A stretch of 64,000 bases of DNA from Epiperipatus broadwayi (Eukaryota; Onychophora; Udeonychophora; Euonychophora; Peripatidae). The DNA lies in NCBI GenBank assembly GCA_028023455.1, contig JAQFVV010013078.1:213899-277898 (forward strand), written 5' to 3'. Below the pieces are notes generated by a model. The model did no database searches. It worked only from the letters and a program-made list of their open reading frames with translations, and had not been told where the DNA came from. The position numbers and the translations under genes were made by a program. Shown here one piece after another: positions 1-12,852 of the stretch (positions within the stretch are counted from its first letter, which is position 1; each line of letters opens with the position of its first letter).

Positions 1-1130
1 CTAAATATCGCAATTGTTGATTAAAAATTAACAATATTTAATTATTTGTTCCAATAAAAAATGCACACACACATTATTTATTTTTGTTTATAAACACAAT
101 TCACACACAAACAAATCCCTTAACTGTTCCATTTATTACTTAGTTTTTTTTTAGCGTTGTTTGGTGGCTTCTCCAATATATGTAAAAACATCCCAAAATT
201 CACGATAAATTAGTACTCACTTTTCATTATTCAATAAGATGTGCTATTTTAAATGTATGTGTATGTACATAATCTTCTGATGGATATTGTGGAGCAGCAG
301 TAGCATATCTAATTGACATATCCATGACATATATTTAAATTTAAGCTGGACAAATTCTATTCAAGTTGAGGTTCTTTCTTTCAATACATTGCATAACAGT
401 CCATCTAAGCTATATTTTGGTACTTTTATTTTTCAATCAGACCTGCAATAAATTATCCCTTAGATAATTTTTAGAAAACTAGACCCATATAATAATATTA
501 ATTATTTAATGTAACATTATTTATTCAATATATACACACAATTAAAATGGTACAATTATTATATTTGATCTAAGGCTTACTTTGATACATTTAGAAATAG
601 GTCTTTCTGCAATATAGTTTTAATCACCAGCATATAATGAAGTTCAGTATCATTGCTAGTTAATAACCCATTGAAGATAGACTTTTCTTTCAGAATATAG
701 CTGTTCAGCGTTATTTCATTAGTCAGTATTGCTCATAAGCTACATCTCGATGCCAGTTCCCAATTTAAGCATGTTTCATAGATATCTGGTCTATGTTGCT
801 TTGCCTCTTCTTTTAATTAAGTAACTTTCTAATTAGTTCTGTAGCATTTATAAACTAATTAATATATTTTATCTCATATGAAATCTTTTTATTTAATGTT
901 GACTATTTTTTATATAATTAATATATACTTTATTAAACCTAAAATATCTTTCTAATATTATTAAATTTACTCTTTATAATATACATATATGTGTGTATTT
1001 TGAACACATACATAGCATTCTTCTCTCCACTTTAGTAATTTACTCTAGTTAATGAATGAAAATACAGCTATTCTGAGCTGGAAGAATAAAAAGGTAGGTG
1101 ATCAAATCTTCACTTTCCAGCAATGGGAAA
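1..1130. other. AT-rich intergenic, nothing recognised
   Basis: No convincing open frame, tRNA-like box or inverted repeat was found. It contains only A/T runs and short TA-rich tracts. Confidence 0.5.
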
Positions 1131-1222
1131 ATTTGGTGGCCTACTGGTTAGCATAGTTGCTTTCCAAGCAGTTGTCCTGGGTTCGTTTCCTGGCCGGACG
1201 CTTTGACACATAAAAAAAAAGA
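1131..1222 (+). mobile_element. tRNA-derived SINE, copy 1
   Basis: The head resembles a tRNA. It has an A-box-like GGTGGCCTACTGGTTAGCAT followed about 30 bases later by a B-box-like GGTTCGTTTCC. The unit ends GCTTTGACACATA and runs into an A-rich tail. At least six other places in the window carry the same unit: about 12.86, 13.01, 19.13, 28.23, 28.96 and 30.44 kb. This repetition shows it is a short interspersed element and not a working tRNA gene. Mobilisation by a LINE is inferred from the A-rich tail. Confidence 0.8.
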
Positions 1223-1990
1223 AAAAGTCTTCTTGACTTTTCCCCATTGAGGTTACGCTTTTGTTTTGCATAGGCTAATTGGAGACTGTTTTAGTTTATG
1301 AATTTCTCAAAATTAGCTTAAATAATTCAAACAATAAGTATTTGCTTATTTTTCTATTACATTTATGTTTTATAGCTCATTATATTTTTAATATTTAATC
1401 ATGATTATCACGTGACTGTAAAAGCATCATGGAATTTCAGAAAAAGTAGAAAGTCATTAGAAAAAGAATTGAATTTTTTTTTTAATCTGAAAAAAATTAG
1501 TCATTAAAAGTAATTTTCGTTTTAAAAAAATATATATTGGTTAATGAGTCAGACAATCATTATTACAAAAATTATTTGCTAATTATTTAAATGAAGTGTG
1601 TTTCTTTTAAAAGTAATTTGTTTTCTTTGTATACAATTAAACTCATTACAAGTTATATATTTCAATTTTATAAATTCAAAATGATTTTAAATGATAATTT
1701 TTTAAAAAAAAATAAAGCTGATAATAAATATATATTTTTTAAAGATTTATTATTTCTGAAAAAAATAAGTATTAAAAGATAAAAAAAGATTACAAGTTTG
1801 CAACATTGCATTACTATACAAAGTGTTACTGGATTCTGCACATTTTGTTACACTAGCAATCAGTCATAAAGGATATAGTTATTCCAACTCCAGAAGAAAA
1901 CAAGAAACAAAACAAAGCAATAAAATAAAACAAACTGCAGTAGGAATAAGTTTTACAATGAATATACAAATCAATGTATGAATCACAAAC
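1223..1990. other. AT-rich intergenic, nothing recognised
   Basis: A 63-codon open frame near 1.6-1.8 kb is almost entirely Lys, Phe, Ile and Asn and looks like chance in A/T-rich DNA. Confidence 0.5.
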
Positions 1991-2377
1991 ATGTCCACAT
2001 AACTGGCTGGTCTATTTTTTGGTTTATTCGATATTTTGTGATGCTGTTTTTTTACCACTTCATAAGAAATCTGTTCTTATTGAAATAGTTTAATACCAGT
2101 CTAAGTATGACTCTCCAATTCACTTTATTCTCTGCAGAATCTTTCCAATGGAAATAATCACCATTGTACATCTTTAGGTTATCTTTGAGAAAATACTTCT
2201 AATTTAAAAAGGGTCTTCTTTCTCATGATAATCAGGCTCAAGTTTGTTATAAAATATCCTTTTACGAAGTTTTACTTTGTTCATTTGTTTTACATAACCA
2301 GTGCAATGAAAGCATGATTTTATAATTATGGTGACTCAATAGTATCAGATCCAGCAAACTGAAGAACATAAGCATTC

Positions 2378-2587
2378 TTAAAACTTTTCTAAAGCATTTA
2401 TATTGTGTTGATTAGGGTGTCCAAGTTTCACAGCCATACAATAAAAATTAGGTAAAATAACAGCTTTATATACAGCTAATTTAGTTGCAGTAGTTATTTC
2501 AGAATGATAAAATACTCTAACTTTTAACTTGTTAAAAGCAGCAGCAACACATTGAATTCTGTGTTGCTTCTCAAGATCTAAGTCCAC
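2378..2587 (-). pseudogene. LINE ORF2 C-terminal fragment
   Basis: The 69-residue frame begins DLDLEKQHRIQCVAAAFNKL and continues with a KVRVFYHSE stretch, a TTATKLAVYKAVILP stretch and a final NINALEKF. This is the block after the reverse-transcriptase fingers and palm in APE-type LINE ORF2 proteins, where active copies read similarly and include LYG.E.W and IKALEKFH. Here the LYGSE segment is changed to FYCMAV. The start methionine is incidental. The same block occurs at 19.20-19.48 kb with different mutations. Confidence 0.75.
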
Positions 2588-3374
2588 TTTTTACTTATAA
2601 AACTACTAAAGATATTTAAATAGGTTTACAATCTCAAGTTAATAATCATTCAAGTTAAAAACTGCTGAATTGTTTTTTGGCAATGTCTAATAAAAATCTT
2701 AAGTTCTTTAAATGTCAATTATAAAACAAATTCTGTATATGTTGTATTTTAAACCTTGGAACCAATAAACATAACACAGTCATCATATTGTAAATCCAGA
2801 ATCCAAAAAAATGGAGATTTTGTTTTCATTTTTAATAGATTCAAATTAAAAAATTCCATTATCAAATTTCTAACACATTTTGATTTCAGTACTGTAAACT
2901 ACCTATAAACAGTTCCAAAAATAATTGTCATAAATAATGAAAAAATGTTGAAGCAAATATAATCCTTGTTTGACATCAATTCTTATACCAAATTTCTCAG
3001 ATTTTTCACCTGTAGTAATAATACATGCTCTCATTCCAACATGCAGTTACTGTATAATACAAAAAAATTTGATAGACAACTAATTAATATCAAACAATCT
3101 CATATACTTGTTCAATTAACTGAATCAAATGCTCTAGCAAATCAGTATAAGCAATATATAAATCACTTTCTTTGTCTCCAATACTTTTGTTGCATTTTCC
3201 TGCCAACAAAAGTCACGATTAGAGCATTATTTGCCTTTCTAAAGCCACAGCAAATTTTTGGTAACCATTCATTTATGACTAGAAGCAATCTATGCAACAA
3301 AATCATTGCAAGTACATTTCCTGTAAAAACATTACAGGATCACCATTTCATATGCTTACACATGCTGTTAATAA

Positions 3375-3953
3375 GAGTACCAAACTTTCCATACAGTAGT
3401 GCCACCAAGTACAAGCTTTCATAGTGAATAAATGCAGGAAGATTTGTCATAAAATTCCTATCTAGTACCTAGTCATCCAATATCCCCAGACTAGTTTCTA
3501 GATTGGGGCTTTCATCAGTGAGAAGCCTTGGTGATAATGTAATGTTTTGATGATTTTATATCTATTCTGTCCATAAGATAATGGGGACTGTGGTGTTTGA
3601 AAAACCAAAGACACCAAAATGTATAGATGCTGAACTGTGTTTAGATCTATATTACTATACAAGGAAATGAGCTTGGGTTGGAAACATTATGGTCTTTTTC
3701 TCTTGGGCTTCTAGTTTTATAGTTAGCCAAATGGGTAAAAGGTTGCTGCTGGAGGGTTGCATTAGATCCTAAGATCTAGGTGCAGGGTTCTCAAATCCAA
3801 GGCTCCTCAATGATGAAAGCTACAAGCTAGAAACTAGGTTGAGTTGTTGGATGAGTAGGTACTAGAAAGAAATTTTATGCACAAACCTTCATATATCCAT
3901 TGATTATGAAAGCATGCACATGGTGGTGCTACTATATGGACAGTTTGGTATTC
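3375..3953. mobile_element. Foldback/MITE-like element A
   Basis: The ends are inverted copies: GAGTACCAAACTTTCC on the left and GGACAGTTTGGTATTC on the right. Complementarity continues inward through matching TAGTACCTA, CAACTCAACCTAGTTTCTAG-like and CTTTCATCA segments. The centre contains a CTGGAGGGTTGCAT and CCTAAGATCTAGGTGCAGG block shared with the foldback at 27.36-27.69 kb. No coding capacity is visible. It lies inside LINE copy A, so it inserted later. The exact target duplication is not clear. Confidence 0.75.
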
Positions 3954-4140
3954 ATATTTCTTGTAGAGGTTTTTTAATGATATTTCATGAAAATTATTGC
4001 AATCCTGTCTATCATCTTAATTTTTTAAAATTGGAGCAATTGAAGTATTCTTAAAATCAGGAAACACAACTTCATGGGTATTCTATTGCTTTCTTTATGT
4101 AACTTATCAAAACATTTAAACCAGAAGCCCATTTTTATAA

Positions 4141-6635
4141 TGAAATATATATAGCAAGGCATATCACACATGTGTGGTTTATAAGAACACATTCACAACC
4201 CTTACAGAATTAATATTACTATTAAAATTAATAAAGTGCTAAATCTATAATTTTGATCTGCACAACTACTATACACCAGTTCATGGATTAGCATACATAA
4301 AACATGCTAAAAGGGGTAATTAATGTGATCTAGTTTACAGATTAAATCCAAATAGTTTATATTATAAACTGGGGAGAAAAAATGGGACTTAACTAATTAT
4401 TCATAATATGCTTTATAACATCATCATTGTGATTATTTAACTAGACAATTTATTATCATGCAAACCTTAATTATAATAAGATAAAACATAGTAGCCTAAC
4501 TTACATATATATAATAGGTTTCAGAATGGAAATTTATGTGTGTGCTGATGAGAAGCATAAATCCATTACATGAGAGCTTCTAATCATCTCTCTCAATTAT
4601 TAATACTCTCCATTTTGAATTATGGCATATCATAAATCAATGAAATAAACAAATAAAATAAAATAAGATAGGCATGACCACAAATTTGGACAGTATAGAT
4701 ATAATAACTGCATTCAGGACAATTATTAAATTATTATTATTCATTTAATAGGCAAGATTGTTACAGTTATCATTAGATTTAATTTCATTATGTAAGATTT
4801 AAATAACAGAGTCTATTACTGGGAGATTTATAAGTTTATGTACATTCAATTAATATAGCTAGCATTAGAAACTTTAAGATTACATTAATTTAAGATTTAT
4901 TTTAAGAGTTCTGTGGGAAGAGATTTTACCAACAATCTTCTAGCTGAAGCATCCTTCATGATGTTTGACACTGATATTCTTCATTGGGCTGCTTATCTAA
5001 TGTCTTTGTGGAAGGCTTTTAGTCTCAAACTCCTCCATCTCAATAGACCAGTCTTCCAAAGGAAGATGACAAGAACTGAGCTTCTAGCCACTCATTTTCA
5101 TTGTTAAAATGGGTGTAACCCCTGACAGCAACTGAATCATTAACTTAAGAGAGTAAATCCTTAGTGCTTAATTTTTTTTTTTATATTAACTCCTTGACTC
5201 CCCCTGCAAAAGCCATGAACTTGTTTACAGTTTATAAAATTTTAATCTTAAGTTTTAACATAGTTTTATTAACATTAGAAAAGACAAAATTGAAGCCTAA
5301 GTTATTCATAAAATAGTGCAGCTTGACTGTTTTTCTTTTGTCTTAAAATCTATTTTAGAATTTATTTTAAAAACCTGCTCTTGGTTTCCACAAAATTAAA
5401 CCAGGTGCATGTAATGTGAGATTTTCCAAGAAACAGATGATCTTTTAAAAGAGATTTAAGTTTTGTAAACATTCTGCTATATGTGTAATCTTGTCACCTC
5501 TGGAATTGAAATTTGTGTGTGAACAAAAGTAAATTTGTACTCTAATTTTATAATAATTTAAAGATAAAATAATTTAATTGTGTTGCAACACTTATCAAAT
5601 CTATTGCATTGCAGCTTTATTCAACAATGTTTACACAACTTACTTTTAATTTAATATATATAATTTATAACTAAGTATACACATTATAACTATGTGCATA
5701 CAGACATTAATATATTAGATGTGTACAAATATATAAATATATGCATATATACATAAATATACTTTATTATACATTAATATATGTAAACCTATGATAATAT
5801 ACATGGACTTGGATGGATTTGAACTAACGATAACTACTACTATGGGACATAGTAGGTGAAACGGGTTGTTAGACAAACTAATATCATTTCAATTTATATA
5901 TGAATGTGTGGGTGTGTGAATGTTGAAAAGTTTTGAGCACAAACAATTCAATAAACAATATTATCCAAAATAAAAATTAATGAAATCCATTATACTGTTC
6001 TTTCATATTAATTATAATAAATAGTAAAAATCATATACAACATCTATATAAAAATGTATATTAATATTAGTAATCAAATCTTATTAACAAAATATGAATT
6101 ATTATACATTATATATGTGAGATGAATTTGGAATGAAATATTATGAATACCACAATGCTACTGCATACGGTGTATTGAAATGTTCTTTACAAAAAAATGA
6201 AATGAATATCTGCTTATTTATAACCATATAAAAAATACTATAAATAGCCAGACTAATACTGATTGCTTTCAATGTTTTTGACCATGAAAAATATTGCAAC
6301 TTTAAATTTAATTTCAGATCACATTAGAATATTGCACAAGGATAGATATCATAGAGAAGAACTAAAAAGGCAATTTTTATAAATCTATTTAAAGACTTTA
6401 TATTAAAAATAATGTGATATCTGTTACTTATCCACATATTATCAGTGAGTAGTGATTATGATATAAATAATATGATTTCTGTATAAGTTATATATTATTA
6501 ATATATATTTTAACTAGTTATTATAATTTAAATGCATACAGTATTATATAGTTTTTAGTGGGAAACTTATTGATCTATATATGTATGTAGCTGAGAAATT
6601 ATTATAGTATTGCATTAAGGGATTTAATACTATTT
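4141..6635. other. AT-rich intergenic
   Basis: No gene was recognised. The 64-codon frame at 4913-5107 has no known motif. Near 5.82-5.87 kb the minus strand reads GTTAGTTCAAATCC, which resembles a tRNA B box and may be a remnant of another SINE family; no convincing A box was found. Confidence 0.4.
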
Positions 6636-6639
6636 ATGT

Positions 6640-7018
6640 GTGGGTTTACTCATGGATCTGAGACTAGGACATTTAATAGAAAATGAATACCAAGACTTCA
6701 GACCACTCAAAGAAGTATGGAGAGATGAACATTAAGAGTAACAAGAAGAGACTGAAAATGCTATATATGGGTAAGAGAACAAACAGGTGTTACTGACCTC
6801 ATTTAAAAAAGAGTTGGGCTGGACATATTTCTAAAAGAGATGATAATAGATGGATAATTGAAATCTTAAACTGGATTCCAAGAGATTGTAAAAGAGCCAC
6901 AAAGAGATCACATTGTGAGCTGGATAGATGAAATAAGAAAGTGTGCAGGGGTGATGTAGAGAAGAGAAGCTAAATAATTACTATCTAGTAATAATTGTTA
7001 ATGGTTAATGATGATGAT
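6640..7018 (+). pseudogene. 5'-truncated LINE, ORF2 C-terminal end
   Basis: Translated with frame changes, this reads as the last part of a LINE ORF2. There is a degraded GSETWTF region at about 6.66 kb, then a REQTGVTDLI block, a SWAGHISKRDDNRW block (about 6.81-6.86 kb) and ILNWIPRDCKRATKRS. The known family pattern is WAGHVARR.D.RW...ILNW.PRDGKR. Frameshifts and stops make it non-functional. It ends in a short GATGATGATG tail near 7.01 kb, a simple-repeat 3' end typical of some LINE clades. It belongs to a different subfamily from copies A and B. Confidence 0.75.
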
Positions 7019-7020
7019 GT

Positions 7021-8270
7021 GTAGGTTTGACTGCAAATATATTTAAGTTTTAATATCAATAAGTTCACGTCAGGATATTGTTTCAGATGAGAAAGTTAAA
7101 GTATTTAAATCTTTAGTTACTTAATAAATCAGATGTTGATACTTCTATAATAATGCAGATATATTTGGGCCAGGGATATTATCTAGTTTAATAAATGATT
7201 AGTAAATGTTAATATATTTCCATAAAATTGTTTGTATCAAAGTTATCAGTGCAGAAAATTTAAAACTCGTCAATTAAACAATAGTAATTTGCTATCTATC
7301 TATTTATCTAGCTAAGGTGAAAGATGTAATGCTATAAAAATAATTATCTGATGAGAAAGGTGGTAAATAGTGTGGAATTTATATTAAAAAAACTGTACAT
7401 TACTTTTATTGGTTATGTATACATATCTCATCATTAGACTTATAAAAGTATGCCCAATTTCTTTCAACTAAAAAGCTTCTCTTTTATTGCTCTAGAATAG
7501 TTTCAAGTTTTTCATAAGAAATTATAACAAATAGAACCTATATGTTATTTTAGAGTCATCAGTATTAAATCAGCCGATGCCAAAACAGAGTTTATCTAAT
7601 CAAGTTCTCGGTAAGAATAAAAAAAGCATTACCGATCTTTACTTAATGTTGAGTTCTATCTTAAAGTGCAATAAGCATTCAAACTTATCTATTAATCAAA
7701 CCAAAAATCAAAAAGACTTTATCTTTATAAAATCTTTTTTTAACTAATAAAAATATTTGTTAGAAAATAAATTTGAATCATTAGAATTAGTAAGTAGTAA
7801 TATTAAATATACATTACCAAATAATATTTATATGGCGGCCATTTTAAAAAAAGTTAAACATATATTCAGACACAGAAATTTGAAAACATTTTCTAAAGTG
7901 ATTTATAATAGTTATTCTGGGAAAGAGCAATTTCAGAAGTGTTTTTAAAATATTTTTTTCCCGGCGCTGTTCAAAAACGGTTTTTCAACTTGTTTCAAAA
8001 GAAATTAAATAACATTAAATTTGGCAATCTTTATAACCTTAATCTATGTCCAATTTAATAAGTTCATGTGGATTGCTATTGGTGGGGCTAACTCACTCTT
8101 TCTTTGATTCTTTTAATTTTGTAAATATGTTGGATCAGTTAACAGCTGAAGTTGGGCTCGACAAACCATAGACAAAAAGTGATGAAGTTGCCTCTTATAA
8201 TGAAAATCCCCATAAGCAAACCTTTATGGTGTGTTGTATTGGTGTTTTGGTGTTAATTTATTAATCAATA
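7021..8270. other. AT-rich intergenic
   Basis: No gene was recognised. From about 8.03 kb the base composition becomes less A/T-rich and probably marks the beginning of the decayed repeat described at 8.27-9.14 kb. Confidence 0.4.
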
Positions 8271-8271
8271 T

Positions 8272-8308
8272 TCTACAGCCCTGAAGAGGGAACATCGTTG
8301 AAAGTAAA
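8272..8308 (+). other. PLE-type 3' motif (CCTGAAGAGGG...GTTGAAA)
   Basis: CTGAAGA, a short spacer and GTTGAAAG resemble the CTGANGA ... GAAAC signature found in the terminal regions of Penelope-like elements, where hammerhead ribozymes are known. Stem II is poor here, so activity is unlikely. It may mark the decayed 3' end of a PLE just upstream. Confidence 0.25.
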
Positions 8309-8309
8309 T

Positions 8310-9137
8310 ATGGTTCATCTCCCTAGGCAGAGTGAGCAAACGGTCAAAGTAAAACCCTATCTCACAAGAAAGTGGCTTGTTGGAAGGCTTGAGTTTAGCT
8401 TTAGAAGAAGTCCAATTTTTGGCTCTAGATTCATCTTTTATATTTCTTTATATGGCAAAGTTTGTACAGGTGAGAGCTATGTCTGGGATAATTGTTGAAA
8501 AAAGAGATGGCTCCCATATGAAGTTTCATTGGTTTTATTTGAGTTAAAGGTGTGAGAATTTTGCAATGTCAATTAAGCTTGTGTCAGCCAACCATCATTA
8601 ATTGGAGGTGGAGTATCTGTAGGATGATAGATAGAAAGGTGAGTCATCAGAAAACCCTTAAGTCTTGTAATGAGGTTTTTGTTTCTGTAGACAAGCTGAA
8701 GTGAATGCGTGACAAGCCATTAGTCTGTTGGTTCTGCCTCTTCTTAAGCTAATAGCAACGTTTTCCCTTCCACATTAATCTAGAGCAAGGGTTTATATTC
8801 TGGATAAATTTTGATGAGAATTTATGCGCTGTGTAGCATTCTGGGGAAAGTAACATGTTGAGTGGGCTGCTTTTGCAAATAATGATGTATAAACTTTGAA
8901 AGTGAATCAATTATTTTCTTGCAGAATTCATGATAGTGTCTTGTATTAATTTCCTCATTGCTGCATGAGAGAGCTCATTGGTAAGCCCAAAATTTTGTGG
9001 CATAGCTGTGAAAAGGGATGGAATGGATTTTCCGATGAGTCTCCATACAGCAGTTTTCTAAGGTTAAACCAGCCTGACTCTTGGTGAAATTGTCCTAATT
9101 TGATTGGGGGGGGGGGGGGGGCCCCGACTTTAAACAC
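8310..9137 (-). pseudogene. Possible decayed coding sequence, family unknown
   Basis: On the minus strand, frames broken by several stops give protein-like text with more balanced composition than the flanks. Examples are a PQNFGLTNELSHAAMRKLIQ segment near 8.95-9.0 kb and a SSPLNMLLSPECYTAHKF segment near 8.83-8.88 kb. I do not recognise the family. A run of about 15 G at 9107-9121 bounds it on one side. It may be an old transposon gene or another repeat. Confidence 0.25.
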
Positions 9138-10520
9138 TTTTATCCTTTGTTGGCAAATGTTTTATGTGCTTCTGAATATGTTGACGGTGTATTAATAATA
9201 ATAGTGATAATTGAATATAATAGAAATTATTTTCTTATCATTAGAAACTTTATATATATAATAGAGAAAAAAACCTCAGCATAGAAAATTATAGTGCATA
9301 AGTTACCATATTCATTTATTTTTTACTAAACCTACTTAAACTAAATGTATTCAGTTTAGCTTTTTTTAATATCCACTTTTTGCATAATAAAAGGCTACAT
9401 TTAGGTTAGTGACCCAATTGTGGGAAAAATCTCAACTAGTCTGAAACACTAAAATATTATATTTATTTGAACTATGATCAAAATCTGTAGTAGTACAAAA
9501 ATATTTTGGATTATTATACATATTAATGCCTCATGCAAACAATTTGATTATTAAAATTATTTTTGTTTTTTTATAATCTTGGTAGCTTTCTTTATCTATG
9601 AATATAAATATATTGATCTAAAGTTATGTACCATAACTTCTAATGTCAGATTATTTAAGAAAGTTTGCAGAGACTATGGTCTTTGTACAAACATCCTGAA
9701 CAGATACAGTCAGAAATGTTCTTAATCAAGCAAAATTCTACTACTTATTCAAATAGGACCTTGATTAGAAAGACATTTTGGATCATTAGGATTGACAAAA
9801 ATTATTAGTACTAAATAAGATGAGATTGCTTTACTAGATCTGCAATAAATTCTGCTATTTTTGCCTAGATGCTAATTAATCTGTTAGATTAAAGAAAGAG
9901 ATTTTATTGTATGTGTTTTAATATCAAATTAGATTAAATTTTTGTTTATTTGTTCTTTAGAACTATTTTTTTTATTAAAATAGGAATGGCTTTTTGAATC
10001 AAATATTAATTTTATTATATTTGAGATGTAATTTTTTAAATATTTTTTTTAAAAAAACTCAAAAGAAACTTTACTTCATCAAAACGATATTATGTTTTAT
10101 TTGGACAACAAAGAGAAATCTATTTGGTCCAGTTGAAGTTTATTGCATTACAGTTATAAAATTATCATCTAAAATAGACACATCCTTTAATAAATTTCTA
10201 TAACTAATAGTGACCAATTTATTAGACAAAATTAATTTATTCTGAATTAAGAAAAATGTTTTAGCTACAAGTATTACTCTGTTTTTAGAAACAATTAAAA
10301 ATTTGTTCTAACATAGCGTTTTTTCAAGTAATTATTATTTGTCAATTAAAGTTATTTGAGATTTCTAAATCTTGGTGTATACATAGGCTGTCACTTTCAA
10401 TTGAGTAATTTCACAATATGCTTATATGCTGAAAAAAAATGCAATGTTAGATTATGATTTCATCACTATTAAAATCATAAAACAATTGATAGTATTTTGT
10501 CCCATGGACAGATCCAGAGA
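9138..10520. other. AT-rich intergenic, nothing recognised
   Basis: Open frames here (for example 9994-10203) are low-complexity Phe, Ile, Leu and Lys strings without motifs. Confidence 0.5.
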
Positions 10521-10780
10521 ATAGACACATCATCAACTTACCCATTCTTCCACTTCATTCTCTTTATTACCCAGCTCTGTAATTCTTTCCTTCTCTTATA
10601 TCATCTAACAATGTCAATCTTTTTAATTTTTCCATCTTGCTTCCATTCACCATACTATCTTTTTAATATATGATCAATTCAGTTTCTCTTTCCCTTTCTA
10701 ATTTCCTCAATCAATCTATTTACTCTTTTCAAAACTTCATTTGTTATTTTATTTATCTAACTTATTTTTTCTATTTTTCT

Positions 10781-11002
10781 TCATGCTTTTATCTCAAAGG
10801 CTTCCAATCTGTTCCTAATTTTATTACTCATTGTCCATGTTTTACACCCATATAGCAGTATACTCCACATACAATATTTAGTTAATCTTTTTATTAATTT
10901 CCTCTTCAAAGATCCACATAATATTTTCCTCTTAATAATTTTCTGTTTTGCCAATATTATTATTCTTTTAACTTCATATTCACTTCTTCCATCCTCACTC
11001 AA
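10781..11002 (-). pseudogene. LINE ORF2 C-terminal fragment
   Basis: A 73-residue frame with EYEVKRIIILAKQKI, SLKRKLIKRLTKYCMWSILL, YGCKTWTMSNKIRNRLEAFE. The known family pattern is LYGSETWTL.K....RLEAFE, following the RT palm. The start methionine is incidental and the ORF is a fragment of the element spanning 10.53-13.29 kb. Confidence 0.8.
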
Positions 11003-11099
11003 CCAACTACCTAAATCACTGTATCTGTTGAGCTATGTTATCATGGATTATAATTTGCAATCTTTTTGCAGTCCTCCCTTATTCAATATTCCACAAATC

Positions 11100-11860
11100 T
11101 TTCCTAAAATTTATTCAACCATATCCTGAAGACACTTTTCATCTTCAGCTATAAGAGCCATATCATCTGCAAATCTTATACATTTTATTATTCTACCTCC
11201 AAAATTTGGTATTACACTTGTCTTTTAAATAAATATTAAAAAAACAGGAGACATACTACATCCTTGCCTAACTTCTCTTTCTATATTCTCTTCATCAGTC
11301 TCATTATTTTCCAATCTAACTTTATCCTTTGCCCAGTATGCATACACCAAATCAATCTTCTCTCTTTTTAAAATACTCTTTTATTTTTTAAGAAGGTCCT
11401 AAGTTTATTCCAGATTACTCTATGAAATGTTTTTTTTTTTCAAATCCACAAAATATATACCATTTTCTTTATCTTTTCCAATATATCTCTCTGCAATTGT
11501 TCAAACAAAATCAATAGCATCTCTTGTTACTTTTCTCTCTCTGAAAACCAAACTTTCCTTCTCCAATATATTACTCTACCTTACCATAAATTACTTGAGT
11601 TAAAGTCCTTAAAAAACTTGAACAGCTTGAGATAACAAACTTAATGTCCTGCACTCTTCACATTTAATAGTTTTCTTCTTTTTAGCAATTGGAATCATTA
11701 TAGTCAATAAAAATCTTCACACCAAACTCCACTATTATATATCAAATTGCAAAGTCCAACTATTTACTTCATAGTAAATTCTCCCATTTCATTCAAAAAT
11801 TCTATAGGTATTGCATCAAATCCAACAGCTTTACCATCCTTCATTTGTGCAGTTGACTTT
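11100..11860 (-). pseudogene. LINE reverse transcriptase, broken
   Basis: Motifs in order are GKAVGFDAIP, VRQGCSMSPVF and FADDMALIAED. FADD is the Mg-binding catalytic box, in the F/YADD form typical of non-LTR retrotransposons. They lie in different frames separated by stops, so no full-length enzyme is encoded. Confidence 0.8.
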
Positions 11861-12404
11861 ATTACTTCATCTGGCAATATGTCTATAATGCCTTTATCAT
11901 CTACTTCAATATCTTCTTTATTTTCAAGTACATAATTAAACTGAAATATTTTCTCTTCTAAATAGATGCTGAAGGTATTCTTTCCATCTTTTTAATATAT
12001 CATTGCTATCAGTTAATCTCTTTCCATTCTTAACCACAACATCTTTTCATCTGTTGAAGGATTTCTATCTGTCTACATTCTTGTTCCAACTATTTTTCTT
12101 TTGCTAAATCTGTTTCTCTTTTATCTCATTATTAATTTTTATATGAAATTGTCCTTTCCTCAGTATTGACATTTTCCATTTTTTTTGTACTTCCATCTTT
12201 TCCAACATACTTTCCATTATGCAAGGTAATTTAACTTTTTTTAACCAGCTAGTGCATATTTCATTTTTTGCTGTTTTCAATACTCACTCTTTAATCCTAT
12301 ACCAATAATTATCAGAACTATTAATATATTCCTCATCTTTATTAATTATTTTTATTGCACTTTCATATATTAACCCAATTTTTCCTTTTTCCAATTCTCT
12401 CAAT

Positions 12405-12686
12405 TTATCTATGTTTAATCTTACATTTTTTTTTCACTCTTTTTATTTTTTTTATATTCAACAATAATTTAGTCATAAACAAATTATGATCAGAGTTTAT
12501 ATCAGCTCCAGGAAAAACATGCAAATCCTTAACAGCATTATTGTATCTACCTTGAATCAATATATAATCAATTTGATAAGATTCTCTATCACTTAGAATT
12601 TTCCATGTATGCCATCTTCTTATATGGTTTTTAAAGCAAGTGTCTGCAATCACAAACCCATTCTTCTTACAAAATTGTCCAAACAA
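12405..12686 (-). pseudogene. LINE APE-type endonuclease fragment
   Basis: The 93-residue frame contains NGFVIADTCFKNH, RRWHTWKI, QIDYILIQGRYNNAVKDLHV, and PGADINSDHNLFMTKL. The last parts hold the conserved D-Y-I and S-D-H residues of the exonuclease/endonuclease/phosphatase fold; the SDH histidine is the catalytic one. In LINEs this domain nicks target DNA to prime reverse transcription. The fragment is cut off from the N-terminal half by a frameshift, so it is not active. Confidence 0.85.
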
Positions 12687-12852
12687 TCTATCTCTTTATT
12701 TTTTTAACAATGCTATAATTTCCAACAATTTTTTTTTTATCTTTCCCCATAACAGCATTCAAATCCCCTAATAGCAATGTGCATGCATTTCCCCCCTCAT
12801 AATGGATATTTTCCTCTATCTTTATATTTTTTATGAATTTCAATAATGTCAT

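Larger units (their letters stand above)
1991..4140 (-). mobile_element. Decayed LINE, copy A (split by a foldback)
   Basis: This stretch is similar to the one at 18.64-20.17 kb, reading on the minus strand. From 3' to 5' of the element it holds a C-terminal tail with a HHRISNK-like stretch (about 2.0-2.06 kb), the ORF2 C-terminal block (2378-2587), a degraded LQYADD-type RT active site (about 2.78-2.80 kb) and upstream RT sequence up to about 4.14 kb. Frames are broken many times, so it is inactive. A 0.58-kb foldback element (3375-3953) interrupts it; the LINE match resumes at about 3.98 kb. A 152-codon open frame on the other strand (2966-3424) is a shadow. Confidence 0.7.

Noticed and set aside
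2966-3424. 152-codon ORF on the plus strand
   Set aside because: It is antisense to a decayed LINE RT region and runs into the foldback element.
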